64,000 bases of DNA from Chloranthus sessilifolius (GCA_021018995.1 CM037593.1:12490088-12554087); one strand, 5' to 3'; shown: positions 1 to 10,900, numbered from the stretch's first letter. Program-made: numbers and translations. The notes: generated by a model not told the origin, from the letters alone.

Positions 1-78
1 CTACAAACATTCAAGAATCAACAAAAAAAATTAGGAAAAATGACGTCTAAATCGGAACTTTTCGGTTCTGAAACGTAC

Positions 79-219
79 CTGCGGGCGACAACAAGTTGCT
101 GTTATTTTCTGATACCGCTTCCGTCGAAGCTTACGGTGGCGGAAACAGAGATCGATGAGAATGTTAAGGTTTAATAGTTGAATTTGGAGTTCTGGGTTTC
201 GTTCCGCCATTAAAGACAT
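79..219 (-). CDS. Possible first exon of an unidentified host gene running off the left edge
   Basis: Read on the minus strand, an ATG at 219 opens 47 codons that end CCGCAG followed by GTACG, a good plant splice donor. The peptide starts MSLMAERNPELQIQLL, ends ITATCCRPQ and is rich in basic residues (RHRKLRRKRYQK). The sequence upstream of the ATG (220-250 read backwards) is pyrimidine-rich, as plant 5' leaders often are. I do not recognise the family, and no second exon lies in the window. It could be a chance reading frame, or the start could be the internal ATG three codons later. The call rests only on the ATG, open frame and donor. Confidence 0.25.
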
Positions 220-409
220 GTGAGAGGAGTTGCAGAGGCATTTTTTAATTAATATTTCTTAAATTCTGATTTGTTTTCGAGGCATGATCTATGTACTATG
301 GAGTCATGGAGATTGTGTAGCGAGTGGCGGCGAGATTACGGATCATGGAACTTAGTTATTTGGAGAAACTAATATGTTGAGCGGATGTACATAGCCACCT
401 CTTAGTTTA

Positions 410-789
410 AGGTACCCGTATTTGCAATCCAACTATCAGGGTTTTTGCATGCGAAAACCGTTGGACTGCTTTGAATGAGACGATAGATATCGTTTTGTGA
501 CCCAATCTTCCAACATAAATTATGCTTAGATCATGGATCAAACGGTCAGATGCTGATTTCAGATGGCACACATCCCTAAACCCATTCTCATGATATGTCC
601 ATAATCACATTTATTGTTTGGGATGTGTGCCTCATGAAATTAACATTTGATCGGCTGATGGATGAGTTAAAGCTCATTTGTGTGAAAGATTGGGTCTAGA
701 AATGATCTCCCATTCAAGGCCGTCAATGTTTTTTATATGTGAAAACTATGATTACAGATACTAATCTTTAGGTGCAAATACAGTACCCA
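410..789. mobile_element. Foldback MITE, probably Mutator-like
   Basis: The two halves of this 380-bp stretch are imperfect inverted copies of each other. The ends match as GGTACCCGTATTTGCA (left) and GGGTACTGTATTTGCA (right, read inverted). Inside, both arms carry the same text around GACCCAATCTTCCAACA and the CACACATCCC motif. The arms resemble those of the foldback elements at 2432-3043 and 3287-3693. I found no clear target-site duplication, so the copy is probably old. Confidence 0.55.
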
Positions 790-1975
790 AAACATAATTA
801 TAAAGTATTAGAAAAGGGGAGGGGAAATGCAACCCATTGCATGGGTGCTTTTTCACGTGCGATGGGACATGATAAATCCATACAATACCCATTTCGAGTT
901 TATCAGAAATGAGTCAAAGATTGATCACCCAAGTTGTGATCATTTATAGGTAATAGAGTTAAAATTTGGGAGCAACGACTTGTACATGAAATTGATACAA
1001 AAATTAATCTATATCATCTGATTCAACAAACTCAGCCATTGAAGTAGATGATGGGCTTTAACTATGTTGAATGAGATCATAGATATAGTGTTTGGAGAAA
1101 ACCGGTGCCACCAAAGATTATACACCATGGCCTTCAAGTCAAATGTTTGAAATGGTCTCTCATGTGGCATGTTTCCAAAATAAGTCTTTGTCTTTCCTTT
1201 TAAACTATGTGCAAAAATATAAATCTTGTGTACAACTAATGGCTCCTTTGAAATTTTATCTTGGAGAAATCACATAAACCTCCTCACCTTTGACTGGTAT
1301 TCACTAAGGATCATAGTCCCTCTCACAGATCTCTATTCTTTTAAAGTCCATAGGTCCATCTGTTCAAGATGAGAGTAATATTATTGATATGAGAATTAGA
1401 GCATGTTCAAGTGTTAATGTATTTTTCTTCTTGTTAAGAAATGGTACAAGCTCAAGGGCTTATGATCATTTTACCCCTTAATGGCAGCTTTCCAAAGTCT
1501 AACCTTTTTTTCTTTTTTTGCTAAATAGATATTTTAACAACCCTAGTTACATCATTATAGTGAAATCTTGACTCGACTTAGACTCAATTCAAATCACCAT
1601 TCAACTCGGTATCTCAGGAGTTGAATTACTCAATTGACTGGCCGAGTTTTAGAACTATAGATTTCGAGTTAAGTTACTCAGTTGACTTGCTGAGTTTTAG
1701 AACTATGGCATTAGATAGCTCAATCTACCTCAGTTGAAGTTGCGAGGATTGATGGACTGATATTTTTAGTGTCTAATTAGTGAAAGATCAAAAGTGTACT
1801 TTTCAAGTTTGCGTGCTTGTAAATTACTATAAACTTCTAGAGCTTCGAAGTGTGTGATCAGTGATAGGTAGGCAAAAATAAATTTGATTGATTTGTGTAC
1901 TTATAAATAATTGTGCATTTTCCAAGACTTGTTTTGGCAAAAAAAGATAGACTTGGCCGTTGGCATTGCGCATTA
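790..1975. other. Intergenic stretch with no recognised feature
   Basis: No open frame here has protein-like composition or a recognisable motif. The text is AT-rich with pyrimidine runs and short direct repeats (a CTCAGTTGACT-like phrase recurs near 1620-1720). It is probably decayed transposon or intergenic sequence. Confidence 0.5.
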
Positions 1976-2431
1976 GAGCATCTCCGGTCCAATGGGAAAT
2001 AGTCGAAAATAGATGTTGAAGAATGAGATGTCAGTATGGACTACTGAATCTCGGGCTTCAAATTTTGAATGATCCAATAGGAAATGTCAACAGTAACCGT
2101 TTGGTTGCAAATTACTATATTAAGGAAGCAAAACGTTACATTTTCTATATAAAAGATAGTAGGGTTTTTTGCAAATACCTCCTTAGTTATGTTGATATTA
2201 CAAATAACCCCCCCAATTATAGTTATTTGCTTTAAACCCCCTGAGTTAGCATTTTTGTGTTTATAAAACACCCTCTTTAACGGATACTACTTTAAATGAT
2301 TAATCAGCCGTTAAAGAATAGCTTAAATACCATATTTATCCTTTTTAAAATTAAATTATTAAATTGCCACCCTCTACACGTGGTAAGATAATTTTAAATC
2401 CACCCCTCCACTTACAAAAAAGAATAGTTTT

Positions 2432-3043
2432 AAATCCACCCACCAAATATTTGAGTTCACCCACGCTGAAAAACATTGACTGCATTGAATCGGACGATGG
2501 AGATCGTTTATCGTCTCAACCTTTCACATGATGGATCTTGAGATCACGGTGGCACTATTAGACGGTTGACTGCATTGAATCGGACGATGGAGATCATTTA
2601 TCGTCCTAACCTTTCACACGATGTATCTTGAGATCATGGTGGCACCATCAGACAGTTGATTGCATTGAATTGGATGATGGAGGTCGTTTATCGTCCCAAC
2701 CACTCACATGATGGATCTTGAGATCATGGTGGCACCATCAGACGGTTGATTGTACTGAATCGGACGATGGAGATTGTTTATCGTCCCAAGCTTTCACAAA
2801 ATGGATCTTGAGATCATGGTGGCACCATCAAATGGTTGATTTTTTATTTCATACGGTACACACCCAAAAAAATGACCTTAAAATTAATTTTAACCGTATA
2901 CGTGATGTTAAAGTCACTTCTTTGATATGTGTGCCACGAAATAAAACACCGATTGTCTAATCGTATGCCTAAACGATCTCCATTATCTTATTCAATGCAA
3001 TCAATGTGTTTTAGCTTAGGTGAACTCAAAGATTCGGTGGATG
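2432..3043. mobile_element. Foldback MITE I with an expanded arm
   Basis: The left arm (AAATCCACCCACC, then TTTGAGTTCACC) recurs inverted at the right end (GGTGAACTCAAAGATTCGG, then GGTGGAT). The arms continue inward with the phrase CATTGAATCGGACGATGGAG and its inverse. The family is that of 3287-3693, but this copy is longer because a segment of the left arm is repeated four times in tandem. No duplication of the target is evident. Confidence 0.6.
2476..2834. repeat. Four tandem copies of a 90-bp unit
   Basis: Each unit runs from GTTGACTGCATTGAATCGG through a TCACATGATGGATCTTGAG phrase to GGTGGCACCATCAGACG. Units begin near 2476, 2565, 2655 and 2745, with a handful of differences between neighbours. 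The array lies only in the left arm of foldback MITE I; the inverted right arm has one unit. The asymmetry points to a later local expansion. Confidence 0.85.
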
Positions 3044-3260
3044 GAAGCAGACGCGGTTAGGCAATCTAATTCCTAAAAATGGGTCTTGAATCATGTAGGA
3101 AATTGGAGGGACGAGTATTTTGAGTAGAACACGTAGATTGAAGGTTTTCTTTTCAAGAATAATGGTATCGTTTGCCACAAATCCTCCATTGGTTGAATAT
3201 TTGTCCAAATGTTGGCATGCTTTAATGGGGGAATCACCCATCTGATGAGTCTTGAATCTG

Positions 3261-3840
3261 ATGGGTGAATGAAAGGCCTTTTAGAAGAGTACCTTTAAAT
3301 CCACCCACTGAATCTTTAAGCTCACCTGCACTGAAACACGTTGATTGAATTGAATCGAACGATGGATATCATTTATCCTCCCAATCTTTCACATGATGGA
3401 TCTTGAGATTATGATCGTACCATCAGACGGTCAGTGTTTTATTTCACATGACACACATCTCAGAAAAGTGGCCTTAACATCACGTGCATGCTTAAAATTG
3501 ATATTAAGGTCACTTTTAGGGGTGTGTACCACATGAAGTAAATAGTCGACCGTTTGATGGTACACCCATGATCTAAAGATCGATCTCATGAAAGATTGGG
3601 ACGATAAAAAATCTCCATCGTTTGATTCAATGCAGTCGATGTGTTTCAGTATGGGTGAACTCAAAGATTTTGTGGGTGGATTTAAAGGTACTCCTTTTAG
3701 AATAGTGGTAAATTATAATGACATGATTTGTAAATAAAGGTGGATGAAGAGCCTTTTAGAATGGTGATAAACTTTAATGGCATGACTTATAAATATAGAT
3801 GAATGAAGGGCCTTTCAGAATAATGGTATTTTTAAAATAT
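3261..3840. repeat. About 60-bp minisatellite interrupted by foldback MITE II
   Basis: Units containing GATGAA, then GGCCTTTTAGAAT, then TGGTAAA, then ATGACATGA are seen at 3261-3286 (continuing at 3703-3725), 3726-3784 and 3785-3835. The MITE landed in the CTTTTAGAA part of the first unit. The arrangement shows that the repeat array is older than the MITE. Confidence 0.6.
3287..3693. mobile_element. Foldback MITE II, Mutator-like, with perfect 9-bp target duplication
   Basis: The 407-bp element starts GAGTACCTTTAAATCCACCC and ends with the inverse GGGTGGATTTAAAGGTACTC. It is flanked on both sides by CTTTTAGAA (3278-3286 and 3694-3702), an exact 9-bp repeat that marks it as mobilised by a Mutator-like transposase. 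Almost the whole length folds back on itself, around a centre near 3490. A transcript would form a long hairpin of the kind that feeds 24-nt siRNA production. It has no coding capacity. Confidence 0.8.
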
Positions 3841-4012
3841 TGGTTTCATTAAGGGCAAAATAGGCTTTCCATCCATAAACTCACGACTAGTTAACTACAA
3901 GGATTTATATAAAACAGAAACACAAAAATAAGGGCTGCAGAATAAATACTGATAACTCAGAAGATTTCTTATAATATTAGCATAACACGGGAGGTTATAT
4001 ACAGAAAATCCA

Positions 4013-4079
4013 AGATACTATATTAGAATTTGAAGCTTGGACTGCCCAGTACCAAGCTTTAAATTCTAATATAGTATCC
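4013..4079. repeat. Strong 27-bp stem-loop
   Basis: GATACTATATTAGAATTTG (left arm, continuing AAGCTTGG) pairs with its inverse ending ATATAGTATC, with about 26 of 27 positions complementary and a loop of roughly ten bases (ACTGCCCAGT). The left arm overlaps the target duplication of the MULE-type insertion, so the hairpin belongs to the older host element. It is most likely a TIR-element core and not a microRNA. Confidence 0.6.
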
Positions 4080-4169
4080 ACGTGGTACTGCGTTGGAGAC
4101 ATTTTAGGTGTCAAAGAGTCTTGTTGGAGGCAGTTGATGTGGATTTGGCGTCTCCAATGGAGATGCTCG

Positions 4170-4544
4170 TAGGGCTTTCAACATGTTGGATAAGGCTAAG
4201 TGAAAATTCTGGTTGCCCAATAGGAACCGAGCATATGCTCGACTCAACTAAACCCGACCCGATGGTGCATCTAACCTAAACTTATTTGAAACCCGCCCCG
4301 AAAACAACCCCCCACCCACACCCAGGGCACTAGTTTCCATGATGTAGTTTCCATGATGTTGTATATGTAAAATATAGGGTCAAGTTGTGTTGACCCAACC
4401 TCTTAGTTGACCCGCTCAACCTTACTCAGCCAACCTGATTGGGCCTTTTCTCATGACCGACCTGACCCATGGGTCTACTACCCGATATAAAAGTGGTTCT
4501 CGGGAAGATCAGGTATCGGGTGGACGTGGCCGTTGACAGCCCTA
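4170..4544. mobile_element. hAT-type MITE (TAGGGCTGTCAAC ends) just upstream of the host gene
   Basis: The left end TAGGGCTTTCAACATG and the right end read inverted, TAGGGCTGTCAACGGCC, match well. The interior is rich in the CCCGACC/GGGTCGG phrases typical of this plant MITE group. The same terminal motif bounds 61070-61420. No clean 8-bp duplication is visible. It leaves only about 220 bp before the host start codon. Confidence 0.55.
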
Positions 4545-4599
4545 CTCAGGTCGGGTATCTAAGGTGCTTCGTGCTCGGGTGATGTACCAAATACCAACT

Positions 4600-4766
4600 C
4601 TTAGCCGACGGTGACGGTGGGCCCTGTCTATCTCTAGAATATTCTGCCACGTGGACGCTCTAAATTTGCATACACTTAAGCCCCACTTACCCCAACACCA
4701 ACTTTCTAAATAATAAGGTTTAAAAGAGTTGGCCGAGCAAATTGCCTAGAAATCTGAAGTCTTTCT
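4600..4766 (+). promoter_or_regulatory. Likely core promoter and 5' leader of the host gene
   Basis: Between the MITE and the start codon lie a TGGGCC box (4618-4623), which matches the plant site II motif common in constitutively expressed genes, and a perfect G-box CCACGTGG (4647-4654), a binding site for bZIP and bHLH factors. An AT-rich TAAATAATAAG (about 4706) could serve as a weak TATA. The motifs are seen directly; their use is inferred from position. Confidence 0.4.
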
Positions 4767-4925
4767 ATGGCGAAGAAGAGGAAATCAGATGCGACGCGGC
4801 TCGACGAAGTAAATCGAACGATGCACACTACCTTTTGCACCGCGGCGAATTCACTGTCGCAGCTCTATACCCAAGCCATGAATCAGCAGAAGCTCGTTTT
4901 CCAAGCAGGAGAGCGTCATGGCCTG
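4767..4925 (+). CDS. Host gene exon 1 (53 codons)
   Basis: The ATG at 4767 opens [18 protein letters not shown] and continues to FQAGERHGL. The next bases, GTTTGG, form the donor after CTG. Relatives read AGERHALEKLYQW at this point, so the break between L53 and E54 agrees with exon 2 beginning GAG AAA CTG. The frame stays open past the donor to 4970, but that tail ([14 protein letters not shown]) is intron translation. The overlapping frame that starts at 4742 is a shadow. Confidence 0.88.
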
Positions 4926-7900
4926 GTTTGGGCTCTTCTCTTTTTAAAATACAAGTTTTTTCTCGATTAATCATGGTTTTATTGAGTGTGATTAGATGGG
5001 TTTTCGTTAAGTTGAGTTTGATTTTATGGGTTGGTCTTCTTTTGTTCTCAATTTGATTGATTGATCTTCTCTTGGTGTCGTGGTTGATTGTATATTCATA
5101 TTTTCGACTTAAGTTTAGTTTCTTGATAGGTCTTCACGGATTTGAGTTTTGTTCGATGAGTTGATCTTCTTTGGGTTGTTTTTTTTTTATGGGTTTGCGT
5201 GTTTTAGACTTACTTATCGTTTTAGTGGGTTTGGGCACTTTACTTTTAAAAAATAAAAGATTTAAAAAAAAAAAAAAATCGATTAATGGTGGTTTTATCG
5301 AGTTTGATTAGATGGAGTTTCATTGATTTGAGTTTAATTTGTGTGGATCTTATTTTGTTCTCAGTTTGATGGATTGATCTTTTGGTATCCTTGTTTGATT
5401 ATATTTGCATATTTTTTACTAAATTTCGTTTCCTGATAGGTCTTCACGTATTTGAGTTTTGTTTGATGAGTTGGTTATCTTTGACTTTGGGTGATCTTTT
5501 TAATGGGTTTGCGTGTTTGTGACTTATTGTTTTAATGGGTTTGGGTTCTGTACTTTCTAAAAATACAAGATTTTTATTCTTTTCGATTAATCATGGTTTG
5601 TTTAAGTTTGATTAGATGAGGTTTCATTTATTTGAGTTTAATTTGATGGGTTGTTCTTCTTTTGTTTTCAATTTGATTGATTGATCTTCTTTTGGTGGTG
5701 GTGTTTGATTATATTTACATATTTTTGACTTAAATTTCGTTTGTAGATGGGTTTTCATGGATTTGAGTTTTGTTTGATGAGTTGGTCTTCTTTGGGTGAT
5801 CCTTTTAATGGTTTTGCATGTTTTTGACTTACCGTTTTAATGGGTTTGGGTTCTTTACCTTTTAAAAATACAAGATTTTTTTGATTTATCATTTTGATAG
5901 GTTGTTCTTCTTTGGGGTCGTTGTTGATTATATTGCATGCTTTCTACTTTAAATTTCATTTCTTGATCATTGGTGGGTCGAGTTTTGTTTGATGAGTTGG
6001 TCTTCTTTGGGTGTTCTTGTTAATGGGTTTGCATGTTTTTTACTTACTTATCGTTTTCTTTTTGGGTGCCATTATAATTATATTCACCGGCCAAGAATGA
6101 TGGGTATATTATCTGATGGGTCAAAATATCATCCGATACTGTCGGTTTTGGACCTCACCGATACGGTACATTTAAGGTACTGTATCGGTGTCTCCCATAC
6201 AAAAATTCAAAATACCGGACGATACATTGGAATGTATCGTCCGGAACCGATACGTATCGGTTTTGGGGCTGGACGATACGCATCGTTTTCCGAGATTTTG
6301 ATCCATGGTCTTCATGTATTTGAGTTTTGATTATGCGTTCTTCTTCATTTGATTTTTTTGTTCGTGGGCATTTTAAAAAAAATTAAATTTTCTTTCTTGG
6401 ATCAATATCATTATCCTCGCCAACCAAGAACAGGTTCTATTTGATCTGATGGCTGTTCTTTGTTTTGAATTCCATTTAATGGTTGATCTTCTTTTGGTGT
6501 TCTTGTTCGCGGATTTGCATGTGTTGGCTTAAATTTTTGTCTATTTATCAGTATTGTCATTTTTGACTTCAAAGAGCTTATATTTTTGGTTGGGCTTTGT
6601 GTGTGTGTGTGTGTGTGTGTTATGGTTATATTCTCAAGTTCTGGTGGTTCATGAACGTGATGATATCCATTTCCTAAACTCAGGAAAGATTTGTACATGT
6701 ATGCTACTGGTCTGCTGGAATTTGTGGCTGTAATGGACGATTATTTATTTCTAAAGTGTATGAGTTTTACAAATGATCTTTAGCTTATTTTCTTTTGACA
6801 GTTAATCTTATTTTGTATGCATTTTATTATTCTCATTGTTAATCTTTGAAATTTCGGGTAATCAAGAATTTAACTAGTGAAGTACTATTGTAGACAATAT
6901 GATCACAACCACACAACACAAGGATTTTAATGTGGAAACCCAACCAGGAAAAAAACCACGAGACCTATCTCAGGTCCAAGGCAAACAATCCACTATGAAA
7001 AATGTAAAGCTTACAGTGATGTGTGAATGTTGCTAACACTCCGCTCACCAGCAACGTTCGAGTCCCACAAACGTCCTTTCATAATGCGGACGGTTATCGC
7101 CTCCAGTCAACGCGTCCTACGTTGATCCACTCGAGTCACACGAGCAAGCACAAAGCTTGAGTCTTACAAGCTTCTAATCTTTTTTTGATGAATGGCAAGA
7201 TCTCCTTGAGTTTACACAATGGGTGATGATATATAAGAAGTAATTCAAGGAGTTAAGGTTATAATTTTATTTCGGATTATAAGTGTCAGTAGTTTGGTTT
7301 CCGAAAGAATTACAATAAAACACACTCGGATGTGTTTATATAACCCATGCACAGCCGACCTCCACAACCGTCTGTGCGCGCGGACGTTTGCCACGGTCAT
7401 CCCTGAATTGCAGACGGCTGTGTTTTCGTCCGCCCACAATAGTTGACCGTCATCATCATGGTCATCCGCAGATCACGGACAGCTGTGGTGCCATCCACCC
7501 AAGATATTTTGACCGACATCAACAGGTCGGCATGTGATGTCGGTTTAGGTGGTTCTTGTGTTGATTTCGGTTTAGGTGGTTCTTGCTGTTTTTCTTTGCA
7601 AAGTTCTTCTGAGAAGTGGCCTGAAGTCAGTTGACTCCTTGGAGGATCAGTTGAGTTGTATAATTCGCAGTTGCATACACTAATGGGAGTATAACTAGAT
7701 TTTAGCCATGATTGAGACAAAAATATGCTAACAATCTTCCCCTTTGTCACAATCATGACAAAATCTTTACATGGACTCATGAAATTTGGTAACCATGATG
7801 TTGCTTTATCTAATTCCTATACATCAAGTCTATATCCAATGTGAAAAAATACAACACAAGGACTCCCCCTAAACACAATGCCAATTATAAAAACTTGAAA

Positions 7901-10900
7901 AACTCATGAACCTATATCCTGAAACAGTGAACAAACAGATCAAGTGTAGTGTGCAAAAATAACAATAATGATAAAACTAAAACAAACGCAAACAGATACT
8001 ATCTCCCCCTTTTTGTCATGATGGGACAAGGGTAAACAAACACACACAATAGGGTTATATTCTACATTAGGTGAAAAAGTTGAACTGATTACAGTGAAAA
8101 CAGAAAAAGAGAGGGCTTATAAACATGGATGCCCAGTCAACCAGACAGAAGAAAATTACATAACGTTAACCAAGAAAATCCCCGTTGGGATCATCTTCTC
8201 CTTCTGGTGGGAGCGATGGTGCGGGTTGTGGTGGTGGTACGATCACCGGAGGAGGGGGTGCCAAATATACTTGATCAAACCGGTGAAGAAGTGTATCAAC
8301 AGAGCCTTGGAAATTGGCCTTCATGTTGCCATTCAAATCGAATCCGGTAGCCATCTGAACGGATAGGGCGTGGATATTGGCCTCAAGCTGGTTAAAGCGA
8401 GGATCGAAATAATCCAAGCCTGGATATGGGTTTTGGGGCATAAAAGGCGATGGAATAAATGGTGGATCACCTTGCATACCGAACCCCGGAACCATAGGCA
8501 CCTGTGTCTGGGCTCCAGCAAGTTCGTCCTCTTCTTTCTCTTCATTATCAGACTATCAGTCTAGTCTTCATCATCAGCTTCTTCAGATGGCGTGTCAATA
8601 CAGAGAACACGAGGGCGCTTGTTGATGGAAGAAGTTTTACCCATAGCCTCCTGAGGACGCTTGATTGCCATATGACTAGGCCAGTTGAGCGGCAGATGAT
8701 GACTGGGTAGGGAAGACTGTGATTGCTAGATTGATCATGCATACGTCGAACGATAGAATTATAAATGATTGAAGCAAGACATAATGGTTGACTTGTTTCC
8801 ATCAAGTAGATGAGGTAGACCGTATCCTATTGAACTTGTTCTTGATTTCCACGCCATGGAGTAAGCGTAGCAAAGAGGACGTAGCGGAACCATTGGTAGC
8901 ATTCACGAAGTTGGCACCAATGGATGGCAGTTTTGGGAGGATGAGTGTGAACGCAGACATGATCGTACACCAACCGAGGAATGGAGGTGGAAATGGCATG
9001 ATCTTAGGACAATGGGAAGTCCATTGCATCAGGAACCAACGACACATCAAGGACTTCAACAATCTGTCGAGGTGAGATCTGAACAGTATGCCCATAAACG
9101 TAACTTAATGTGTAGTGATCGCGAGGATTCGAAGCCATATGTTCATGGCTAAAGTTGGCATAGAAGTAACAAACGACATCGATGTATGCGGGACCATTGA
9201 TGTGACATAGGCATAACCACCACGGTTGGTGAATTCATCGTATAACTGATGTTCGTGCAAGTAGGATTCGTGAATTGGACGCTCAACAACAAGGGAATGT
9301 TTGCAAAAAGTTTCATGATATCGAATACGTCCAAGATTGGTTTCGAGAGTCTATCAAAACCGGGCTTCAGGGGGTCCCACCGGTGGTGAAGATGGAAACA
9401 CTCGTGATGCAAACGCGAACGCGCAATTAGGTGGACGACGAGGAGCCATTTGATTTGAAATAACGCGCGAAAAACCGTTAGAAACCGACAACCGTCAGGA
9501 AAAGATAAAAAGAAGAAACTAAGAAAAATTCGGTTGAAATTTTTGGAGAAGAAAATGAAGGCGATAGCACTTAATAAACATGTGGACGGCTGCGTCTATC
9601 GACGTGGACGACTGCACCACGTGGACGATTAAGGATGATTTGGTACAAAAATGAGCCAATGGATGGCATTAAGGGGGATTGACATAGAGGAAGTTGCAGA
9701 CGTTTGTGCATTTGTGCGAACGTTTGCTCCACGTGGCGGTGGTGTAGGGATTGGATCCGACAAATGTGCAGACAATTGCATGTGCATGCGGTCGTCCGCC
9801 GATGAAGAAACAACGAGACATTATGTTTGCGGACGTCTGCATGCGCATGCAGACATCCGCTCAAGAAGAAACAGTGAGGGCCCTTTTTTGTAGACATCCG
9901 CATGTGTTGCGGATGTCCATGCATAAACGATTTTGTAGGCAGCACAATGGACGCAAACACGTGGACGGCCTAGGGCGATTTGGTACCAAAATGAGCCAAT
10001 GGATGGCATTCAGGGTTGTGCAGGGATTGGATCCGACAAGGATGCGCGGACGTCCGCTCCACGTGGCGGTTGTGCAGGGATTGGATCCGACAAGGATGCG
10101 CGAACATCCGCTCCACATGATGGTTGTGCAAGGATTGGATCCGACAAATGTGCGGACGACTGCATGTGCATGCGGTCGTCCGCCAATAAAGAAACAACGA
10201 GACATTATGTTTGCGGACATCTACATGCGCATGCGGACGTCTGCCCAAGAAGAAATAGTGAGGGCCCTTTTTTGCAGACGTCTGGATGTGCATGCGGACG
10301 TCCGTGCATAGACGATTTTGTAGGCAGCACAATGGACACGAGGGAAGGCCCGCGGATGTTTGTGAACCCATGATCGTGTGTTTTTTCCAAAAAACCTATA
10401 AAAATTATTGAGTTTTGAAAATTTTGAGATCAATATAAAATAACCTTGCAATATATATTTGTTATTATTATTATTATTTTTAAAAAGATTCAGAAAGATG
10501 AATTTGAGCTCAAGATTAGGTATCCAAATAGGAGATCAAGCAATATTAAAAAAATTCTTTATACATTACTTAATGTCAATTATTTTTGATAAAACAATAA
10601 CCATGAACTATGATTATGTGAGCAGAATTTTAGATGGATCAGGTGAATTTCAACTCGCTACTCACATATCACTTATTACCGACATTAAGCTTGCTGATAC
10701 TTGGAAAATGTGAGCAATATTTTTTTAAAAAAACTAAACAGAACATCAACAATCAAATGCATAAAAGAGCAACATATAATAACGCAATCCTCAACATTAA
10801 AAGAATACAGTACCATGCAGTAACTTTATTAAATACTCACAGTGAGTAAAGGGAGAGAAGTGAATCCTCAAGAAGCTTGTCGATCACCCTATATAGTCCA

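Larger units (their letters stand above)
2162..4011. mobile_element. MULE-type non-coding element with long inverted ends and 9-bp target duplication
   Basis: The left end (GGGTTTTTTGCAAATACCTC) and the right end read inverted (GGATTTTCTGTATATAACCT) align over roughly 100-200 bp with moderate identity. The flanks are AAGATAGTA (2153-2161) and AAGATACTA (4012-4020), an 8-of-9 match that fits the 9-bp duplication of Mutator-like transposases. No transposase frame is present, so it is non-autonomous. It contains two foldback elements and a 60-bp minisatellite. Confidence 0.6.
1976..4168. mobile_element. Candidate TIR element with GAGCATCTCC ends, split by a MULE-type insertion
   Basis: GAGCATCTCC at 1976 and its inverse GGAGATGCTC ending at 4168 look like the short terminal inverted repeats common in plant PIF/Harbinger-type MITEs. 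The flanking triplets TTA and GTA resemble a decayed 3-bp duplication. Without the insertion at 2162-4011 the element would be only about 350 bp. The pairing of the two ends is inferred from their motif and their position around the insertion; a chance pairing is possible. Confidence 0.4.

Noticed and set aside
4742-5056. 104-codon frame overlapping exon 1
   Set aside because: It is out of frame with the conserved exon and runs into the intron repeat.
5989-6330. 113-codon frame in intron 1
   Set aside because: It spans intron repeat and a MITE; the composition comes from palindromes.
6411-6698. 95-codon minus-strand frame
   Set aside because: It crosses the GT microsatellite (THTHTHT run) and has no conserved motif.
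7397-7780. 127-codon minus-strand frame
   Set aside because: It lies in the Copia LTR and recurs in the partner LTR; it is not a gene.
9590-10345. Regular repeats that could suggest a CRISPR-like array
   Set aside because: The units are long, nested and palindromic without unique spacers, and the setting is a plant retroelement.
10459-10713. 84-codon frame with a hydrophobic start
   Set aside because: It arises from an ATT/TTA run and AT-rich text near the LTR boundary, without homology I can recognise.
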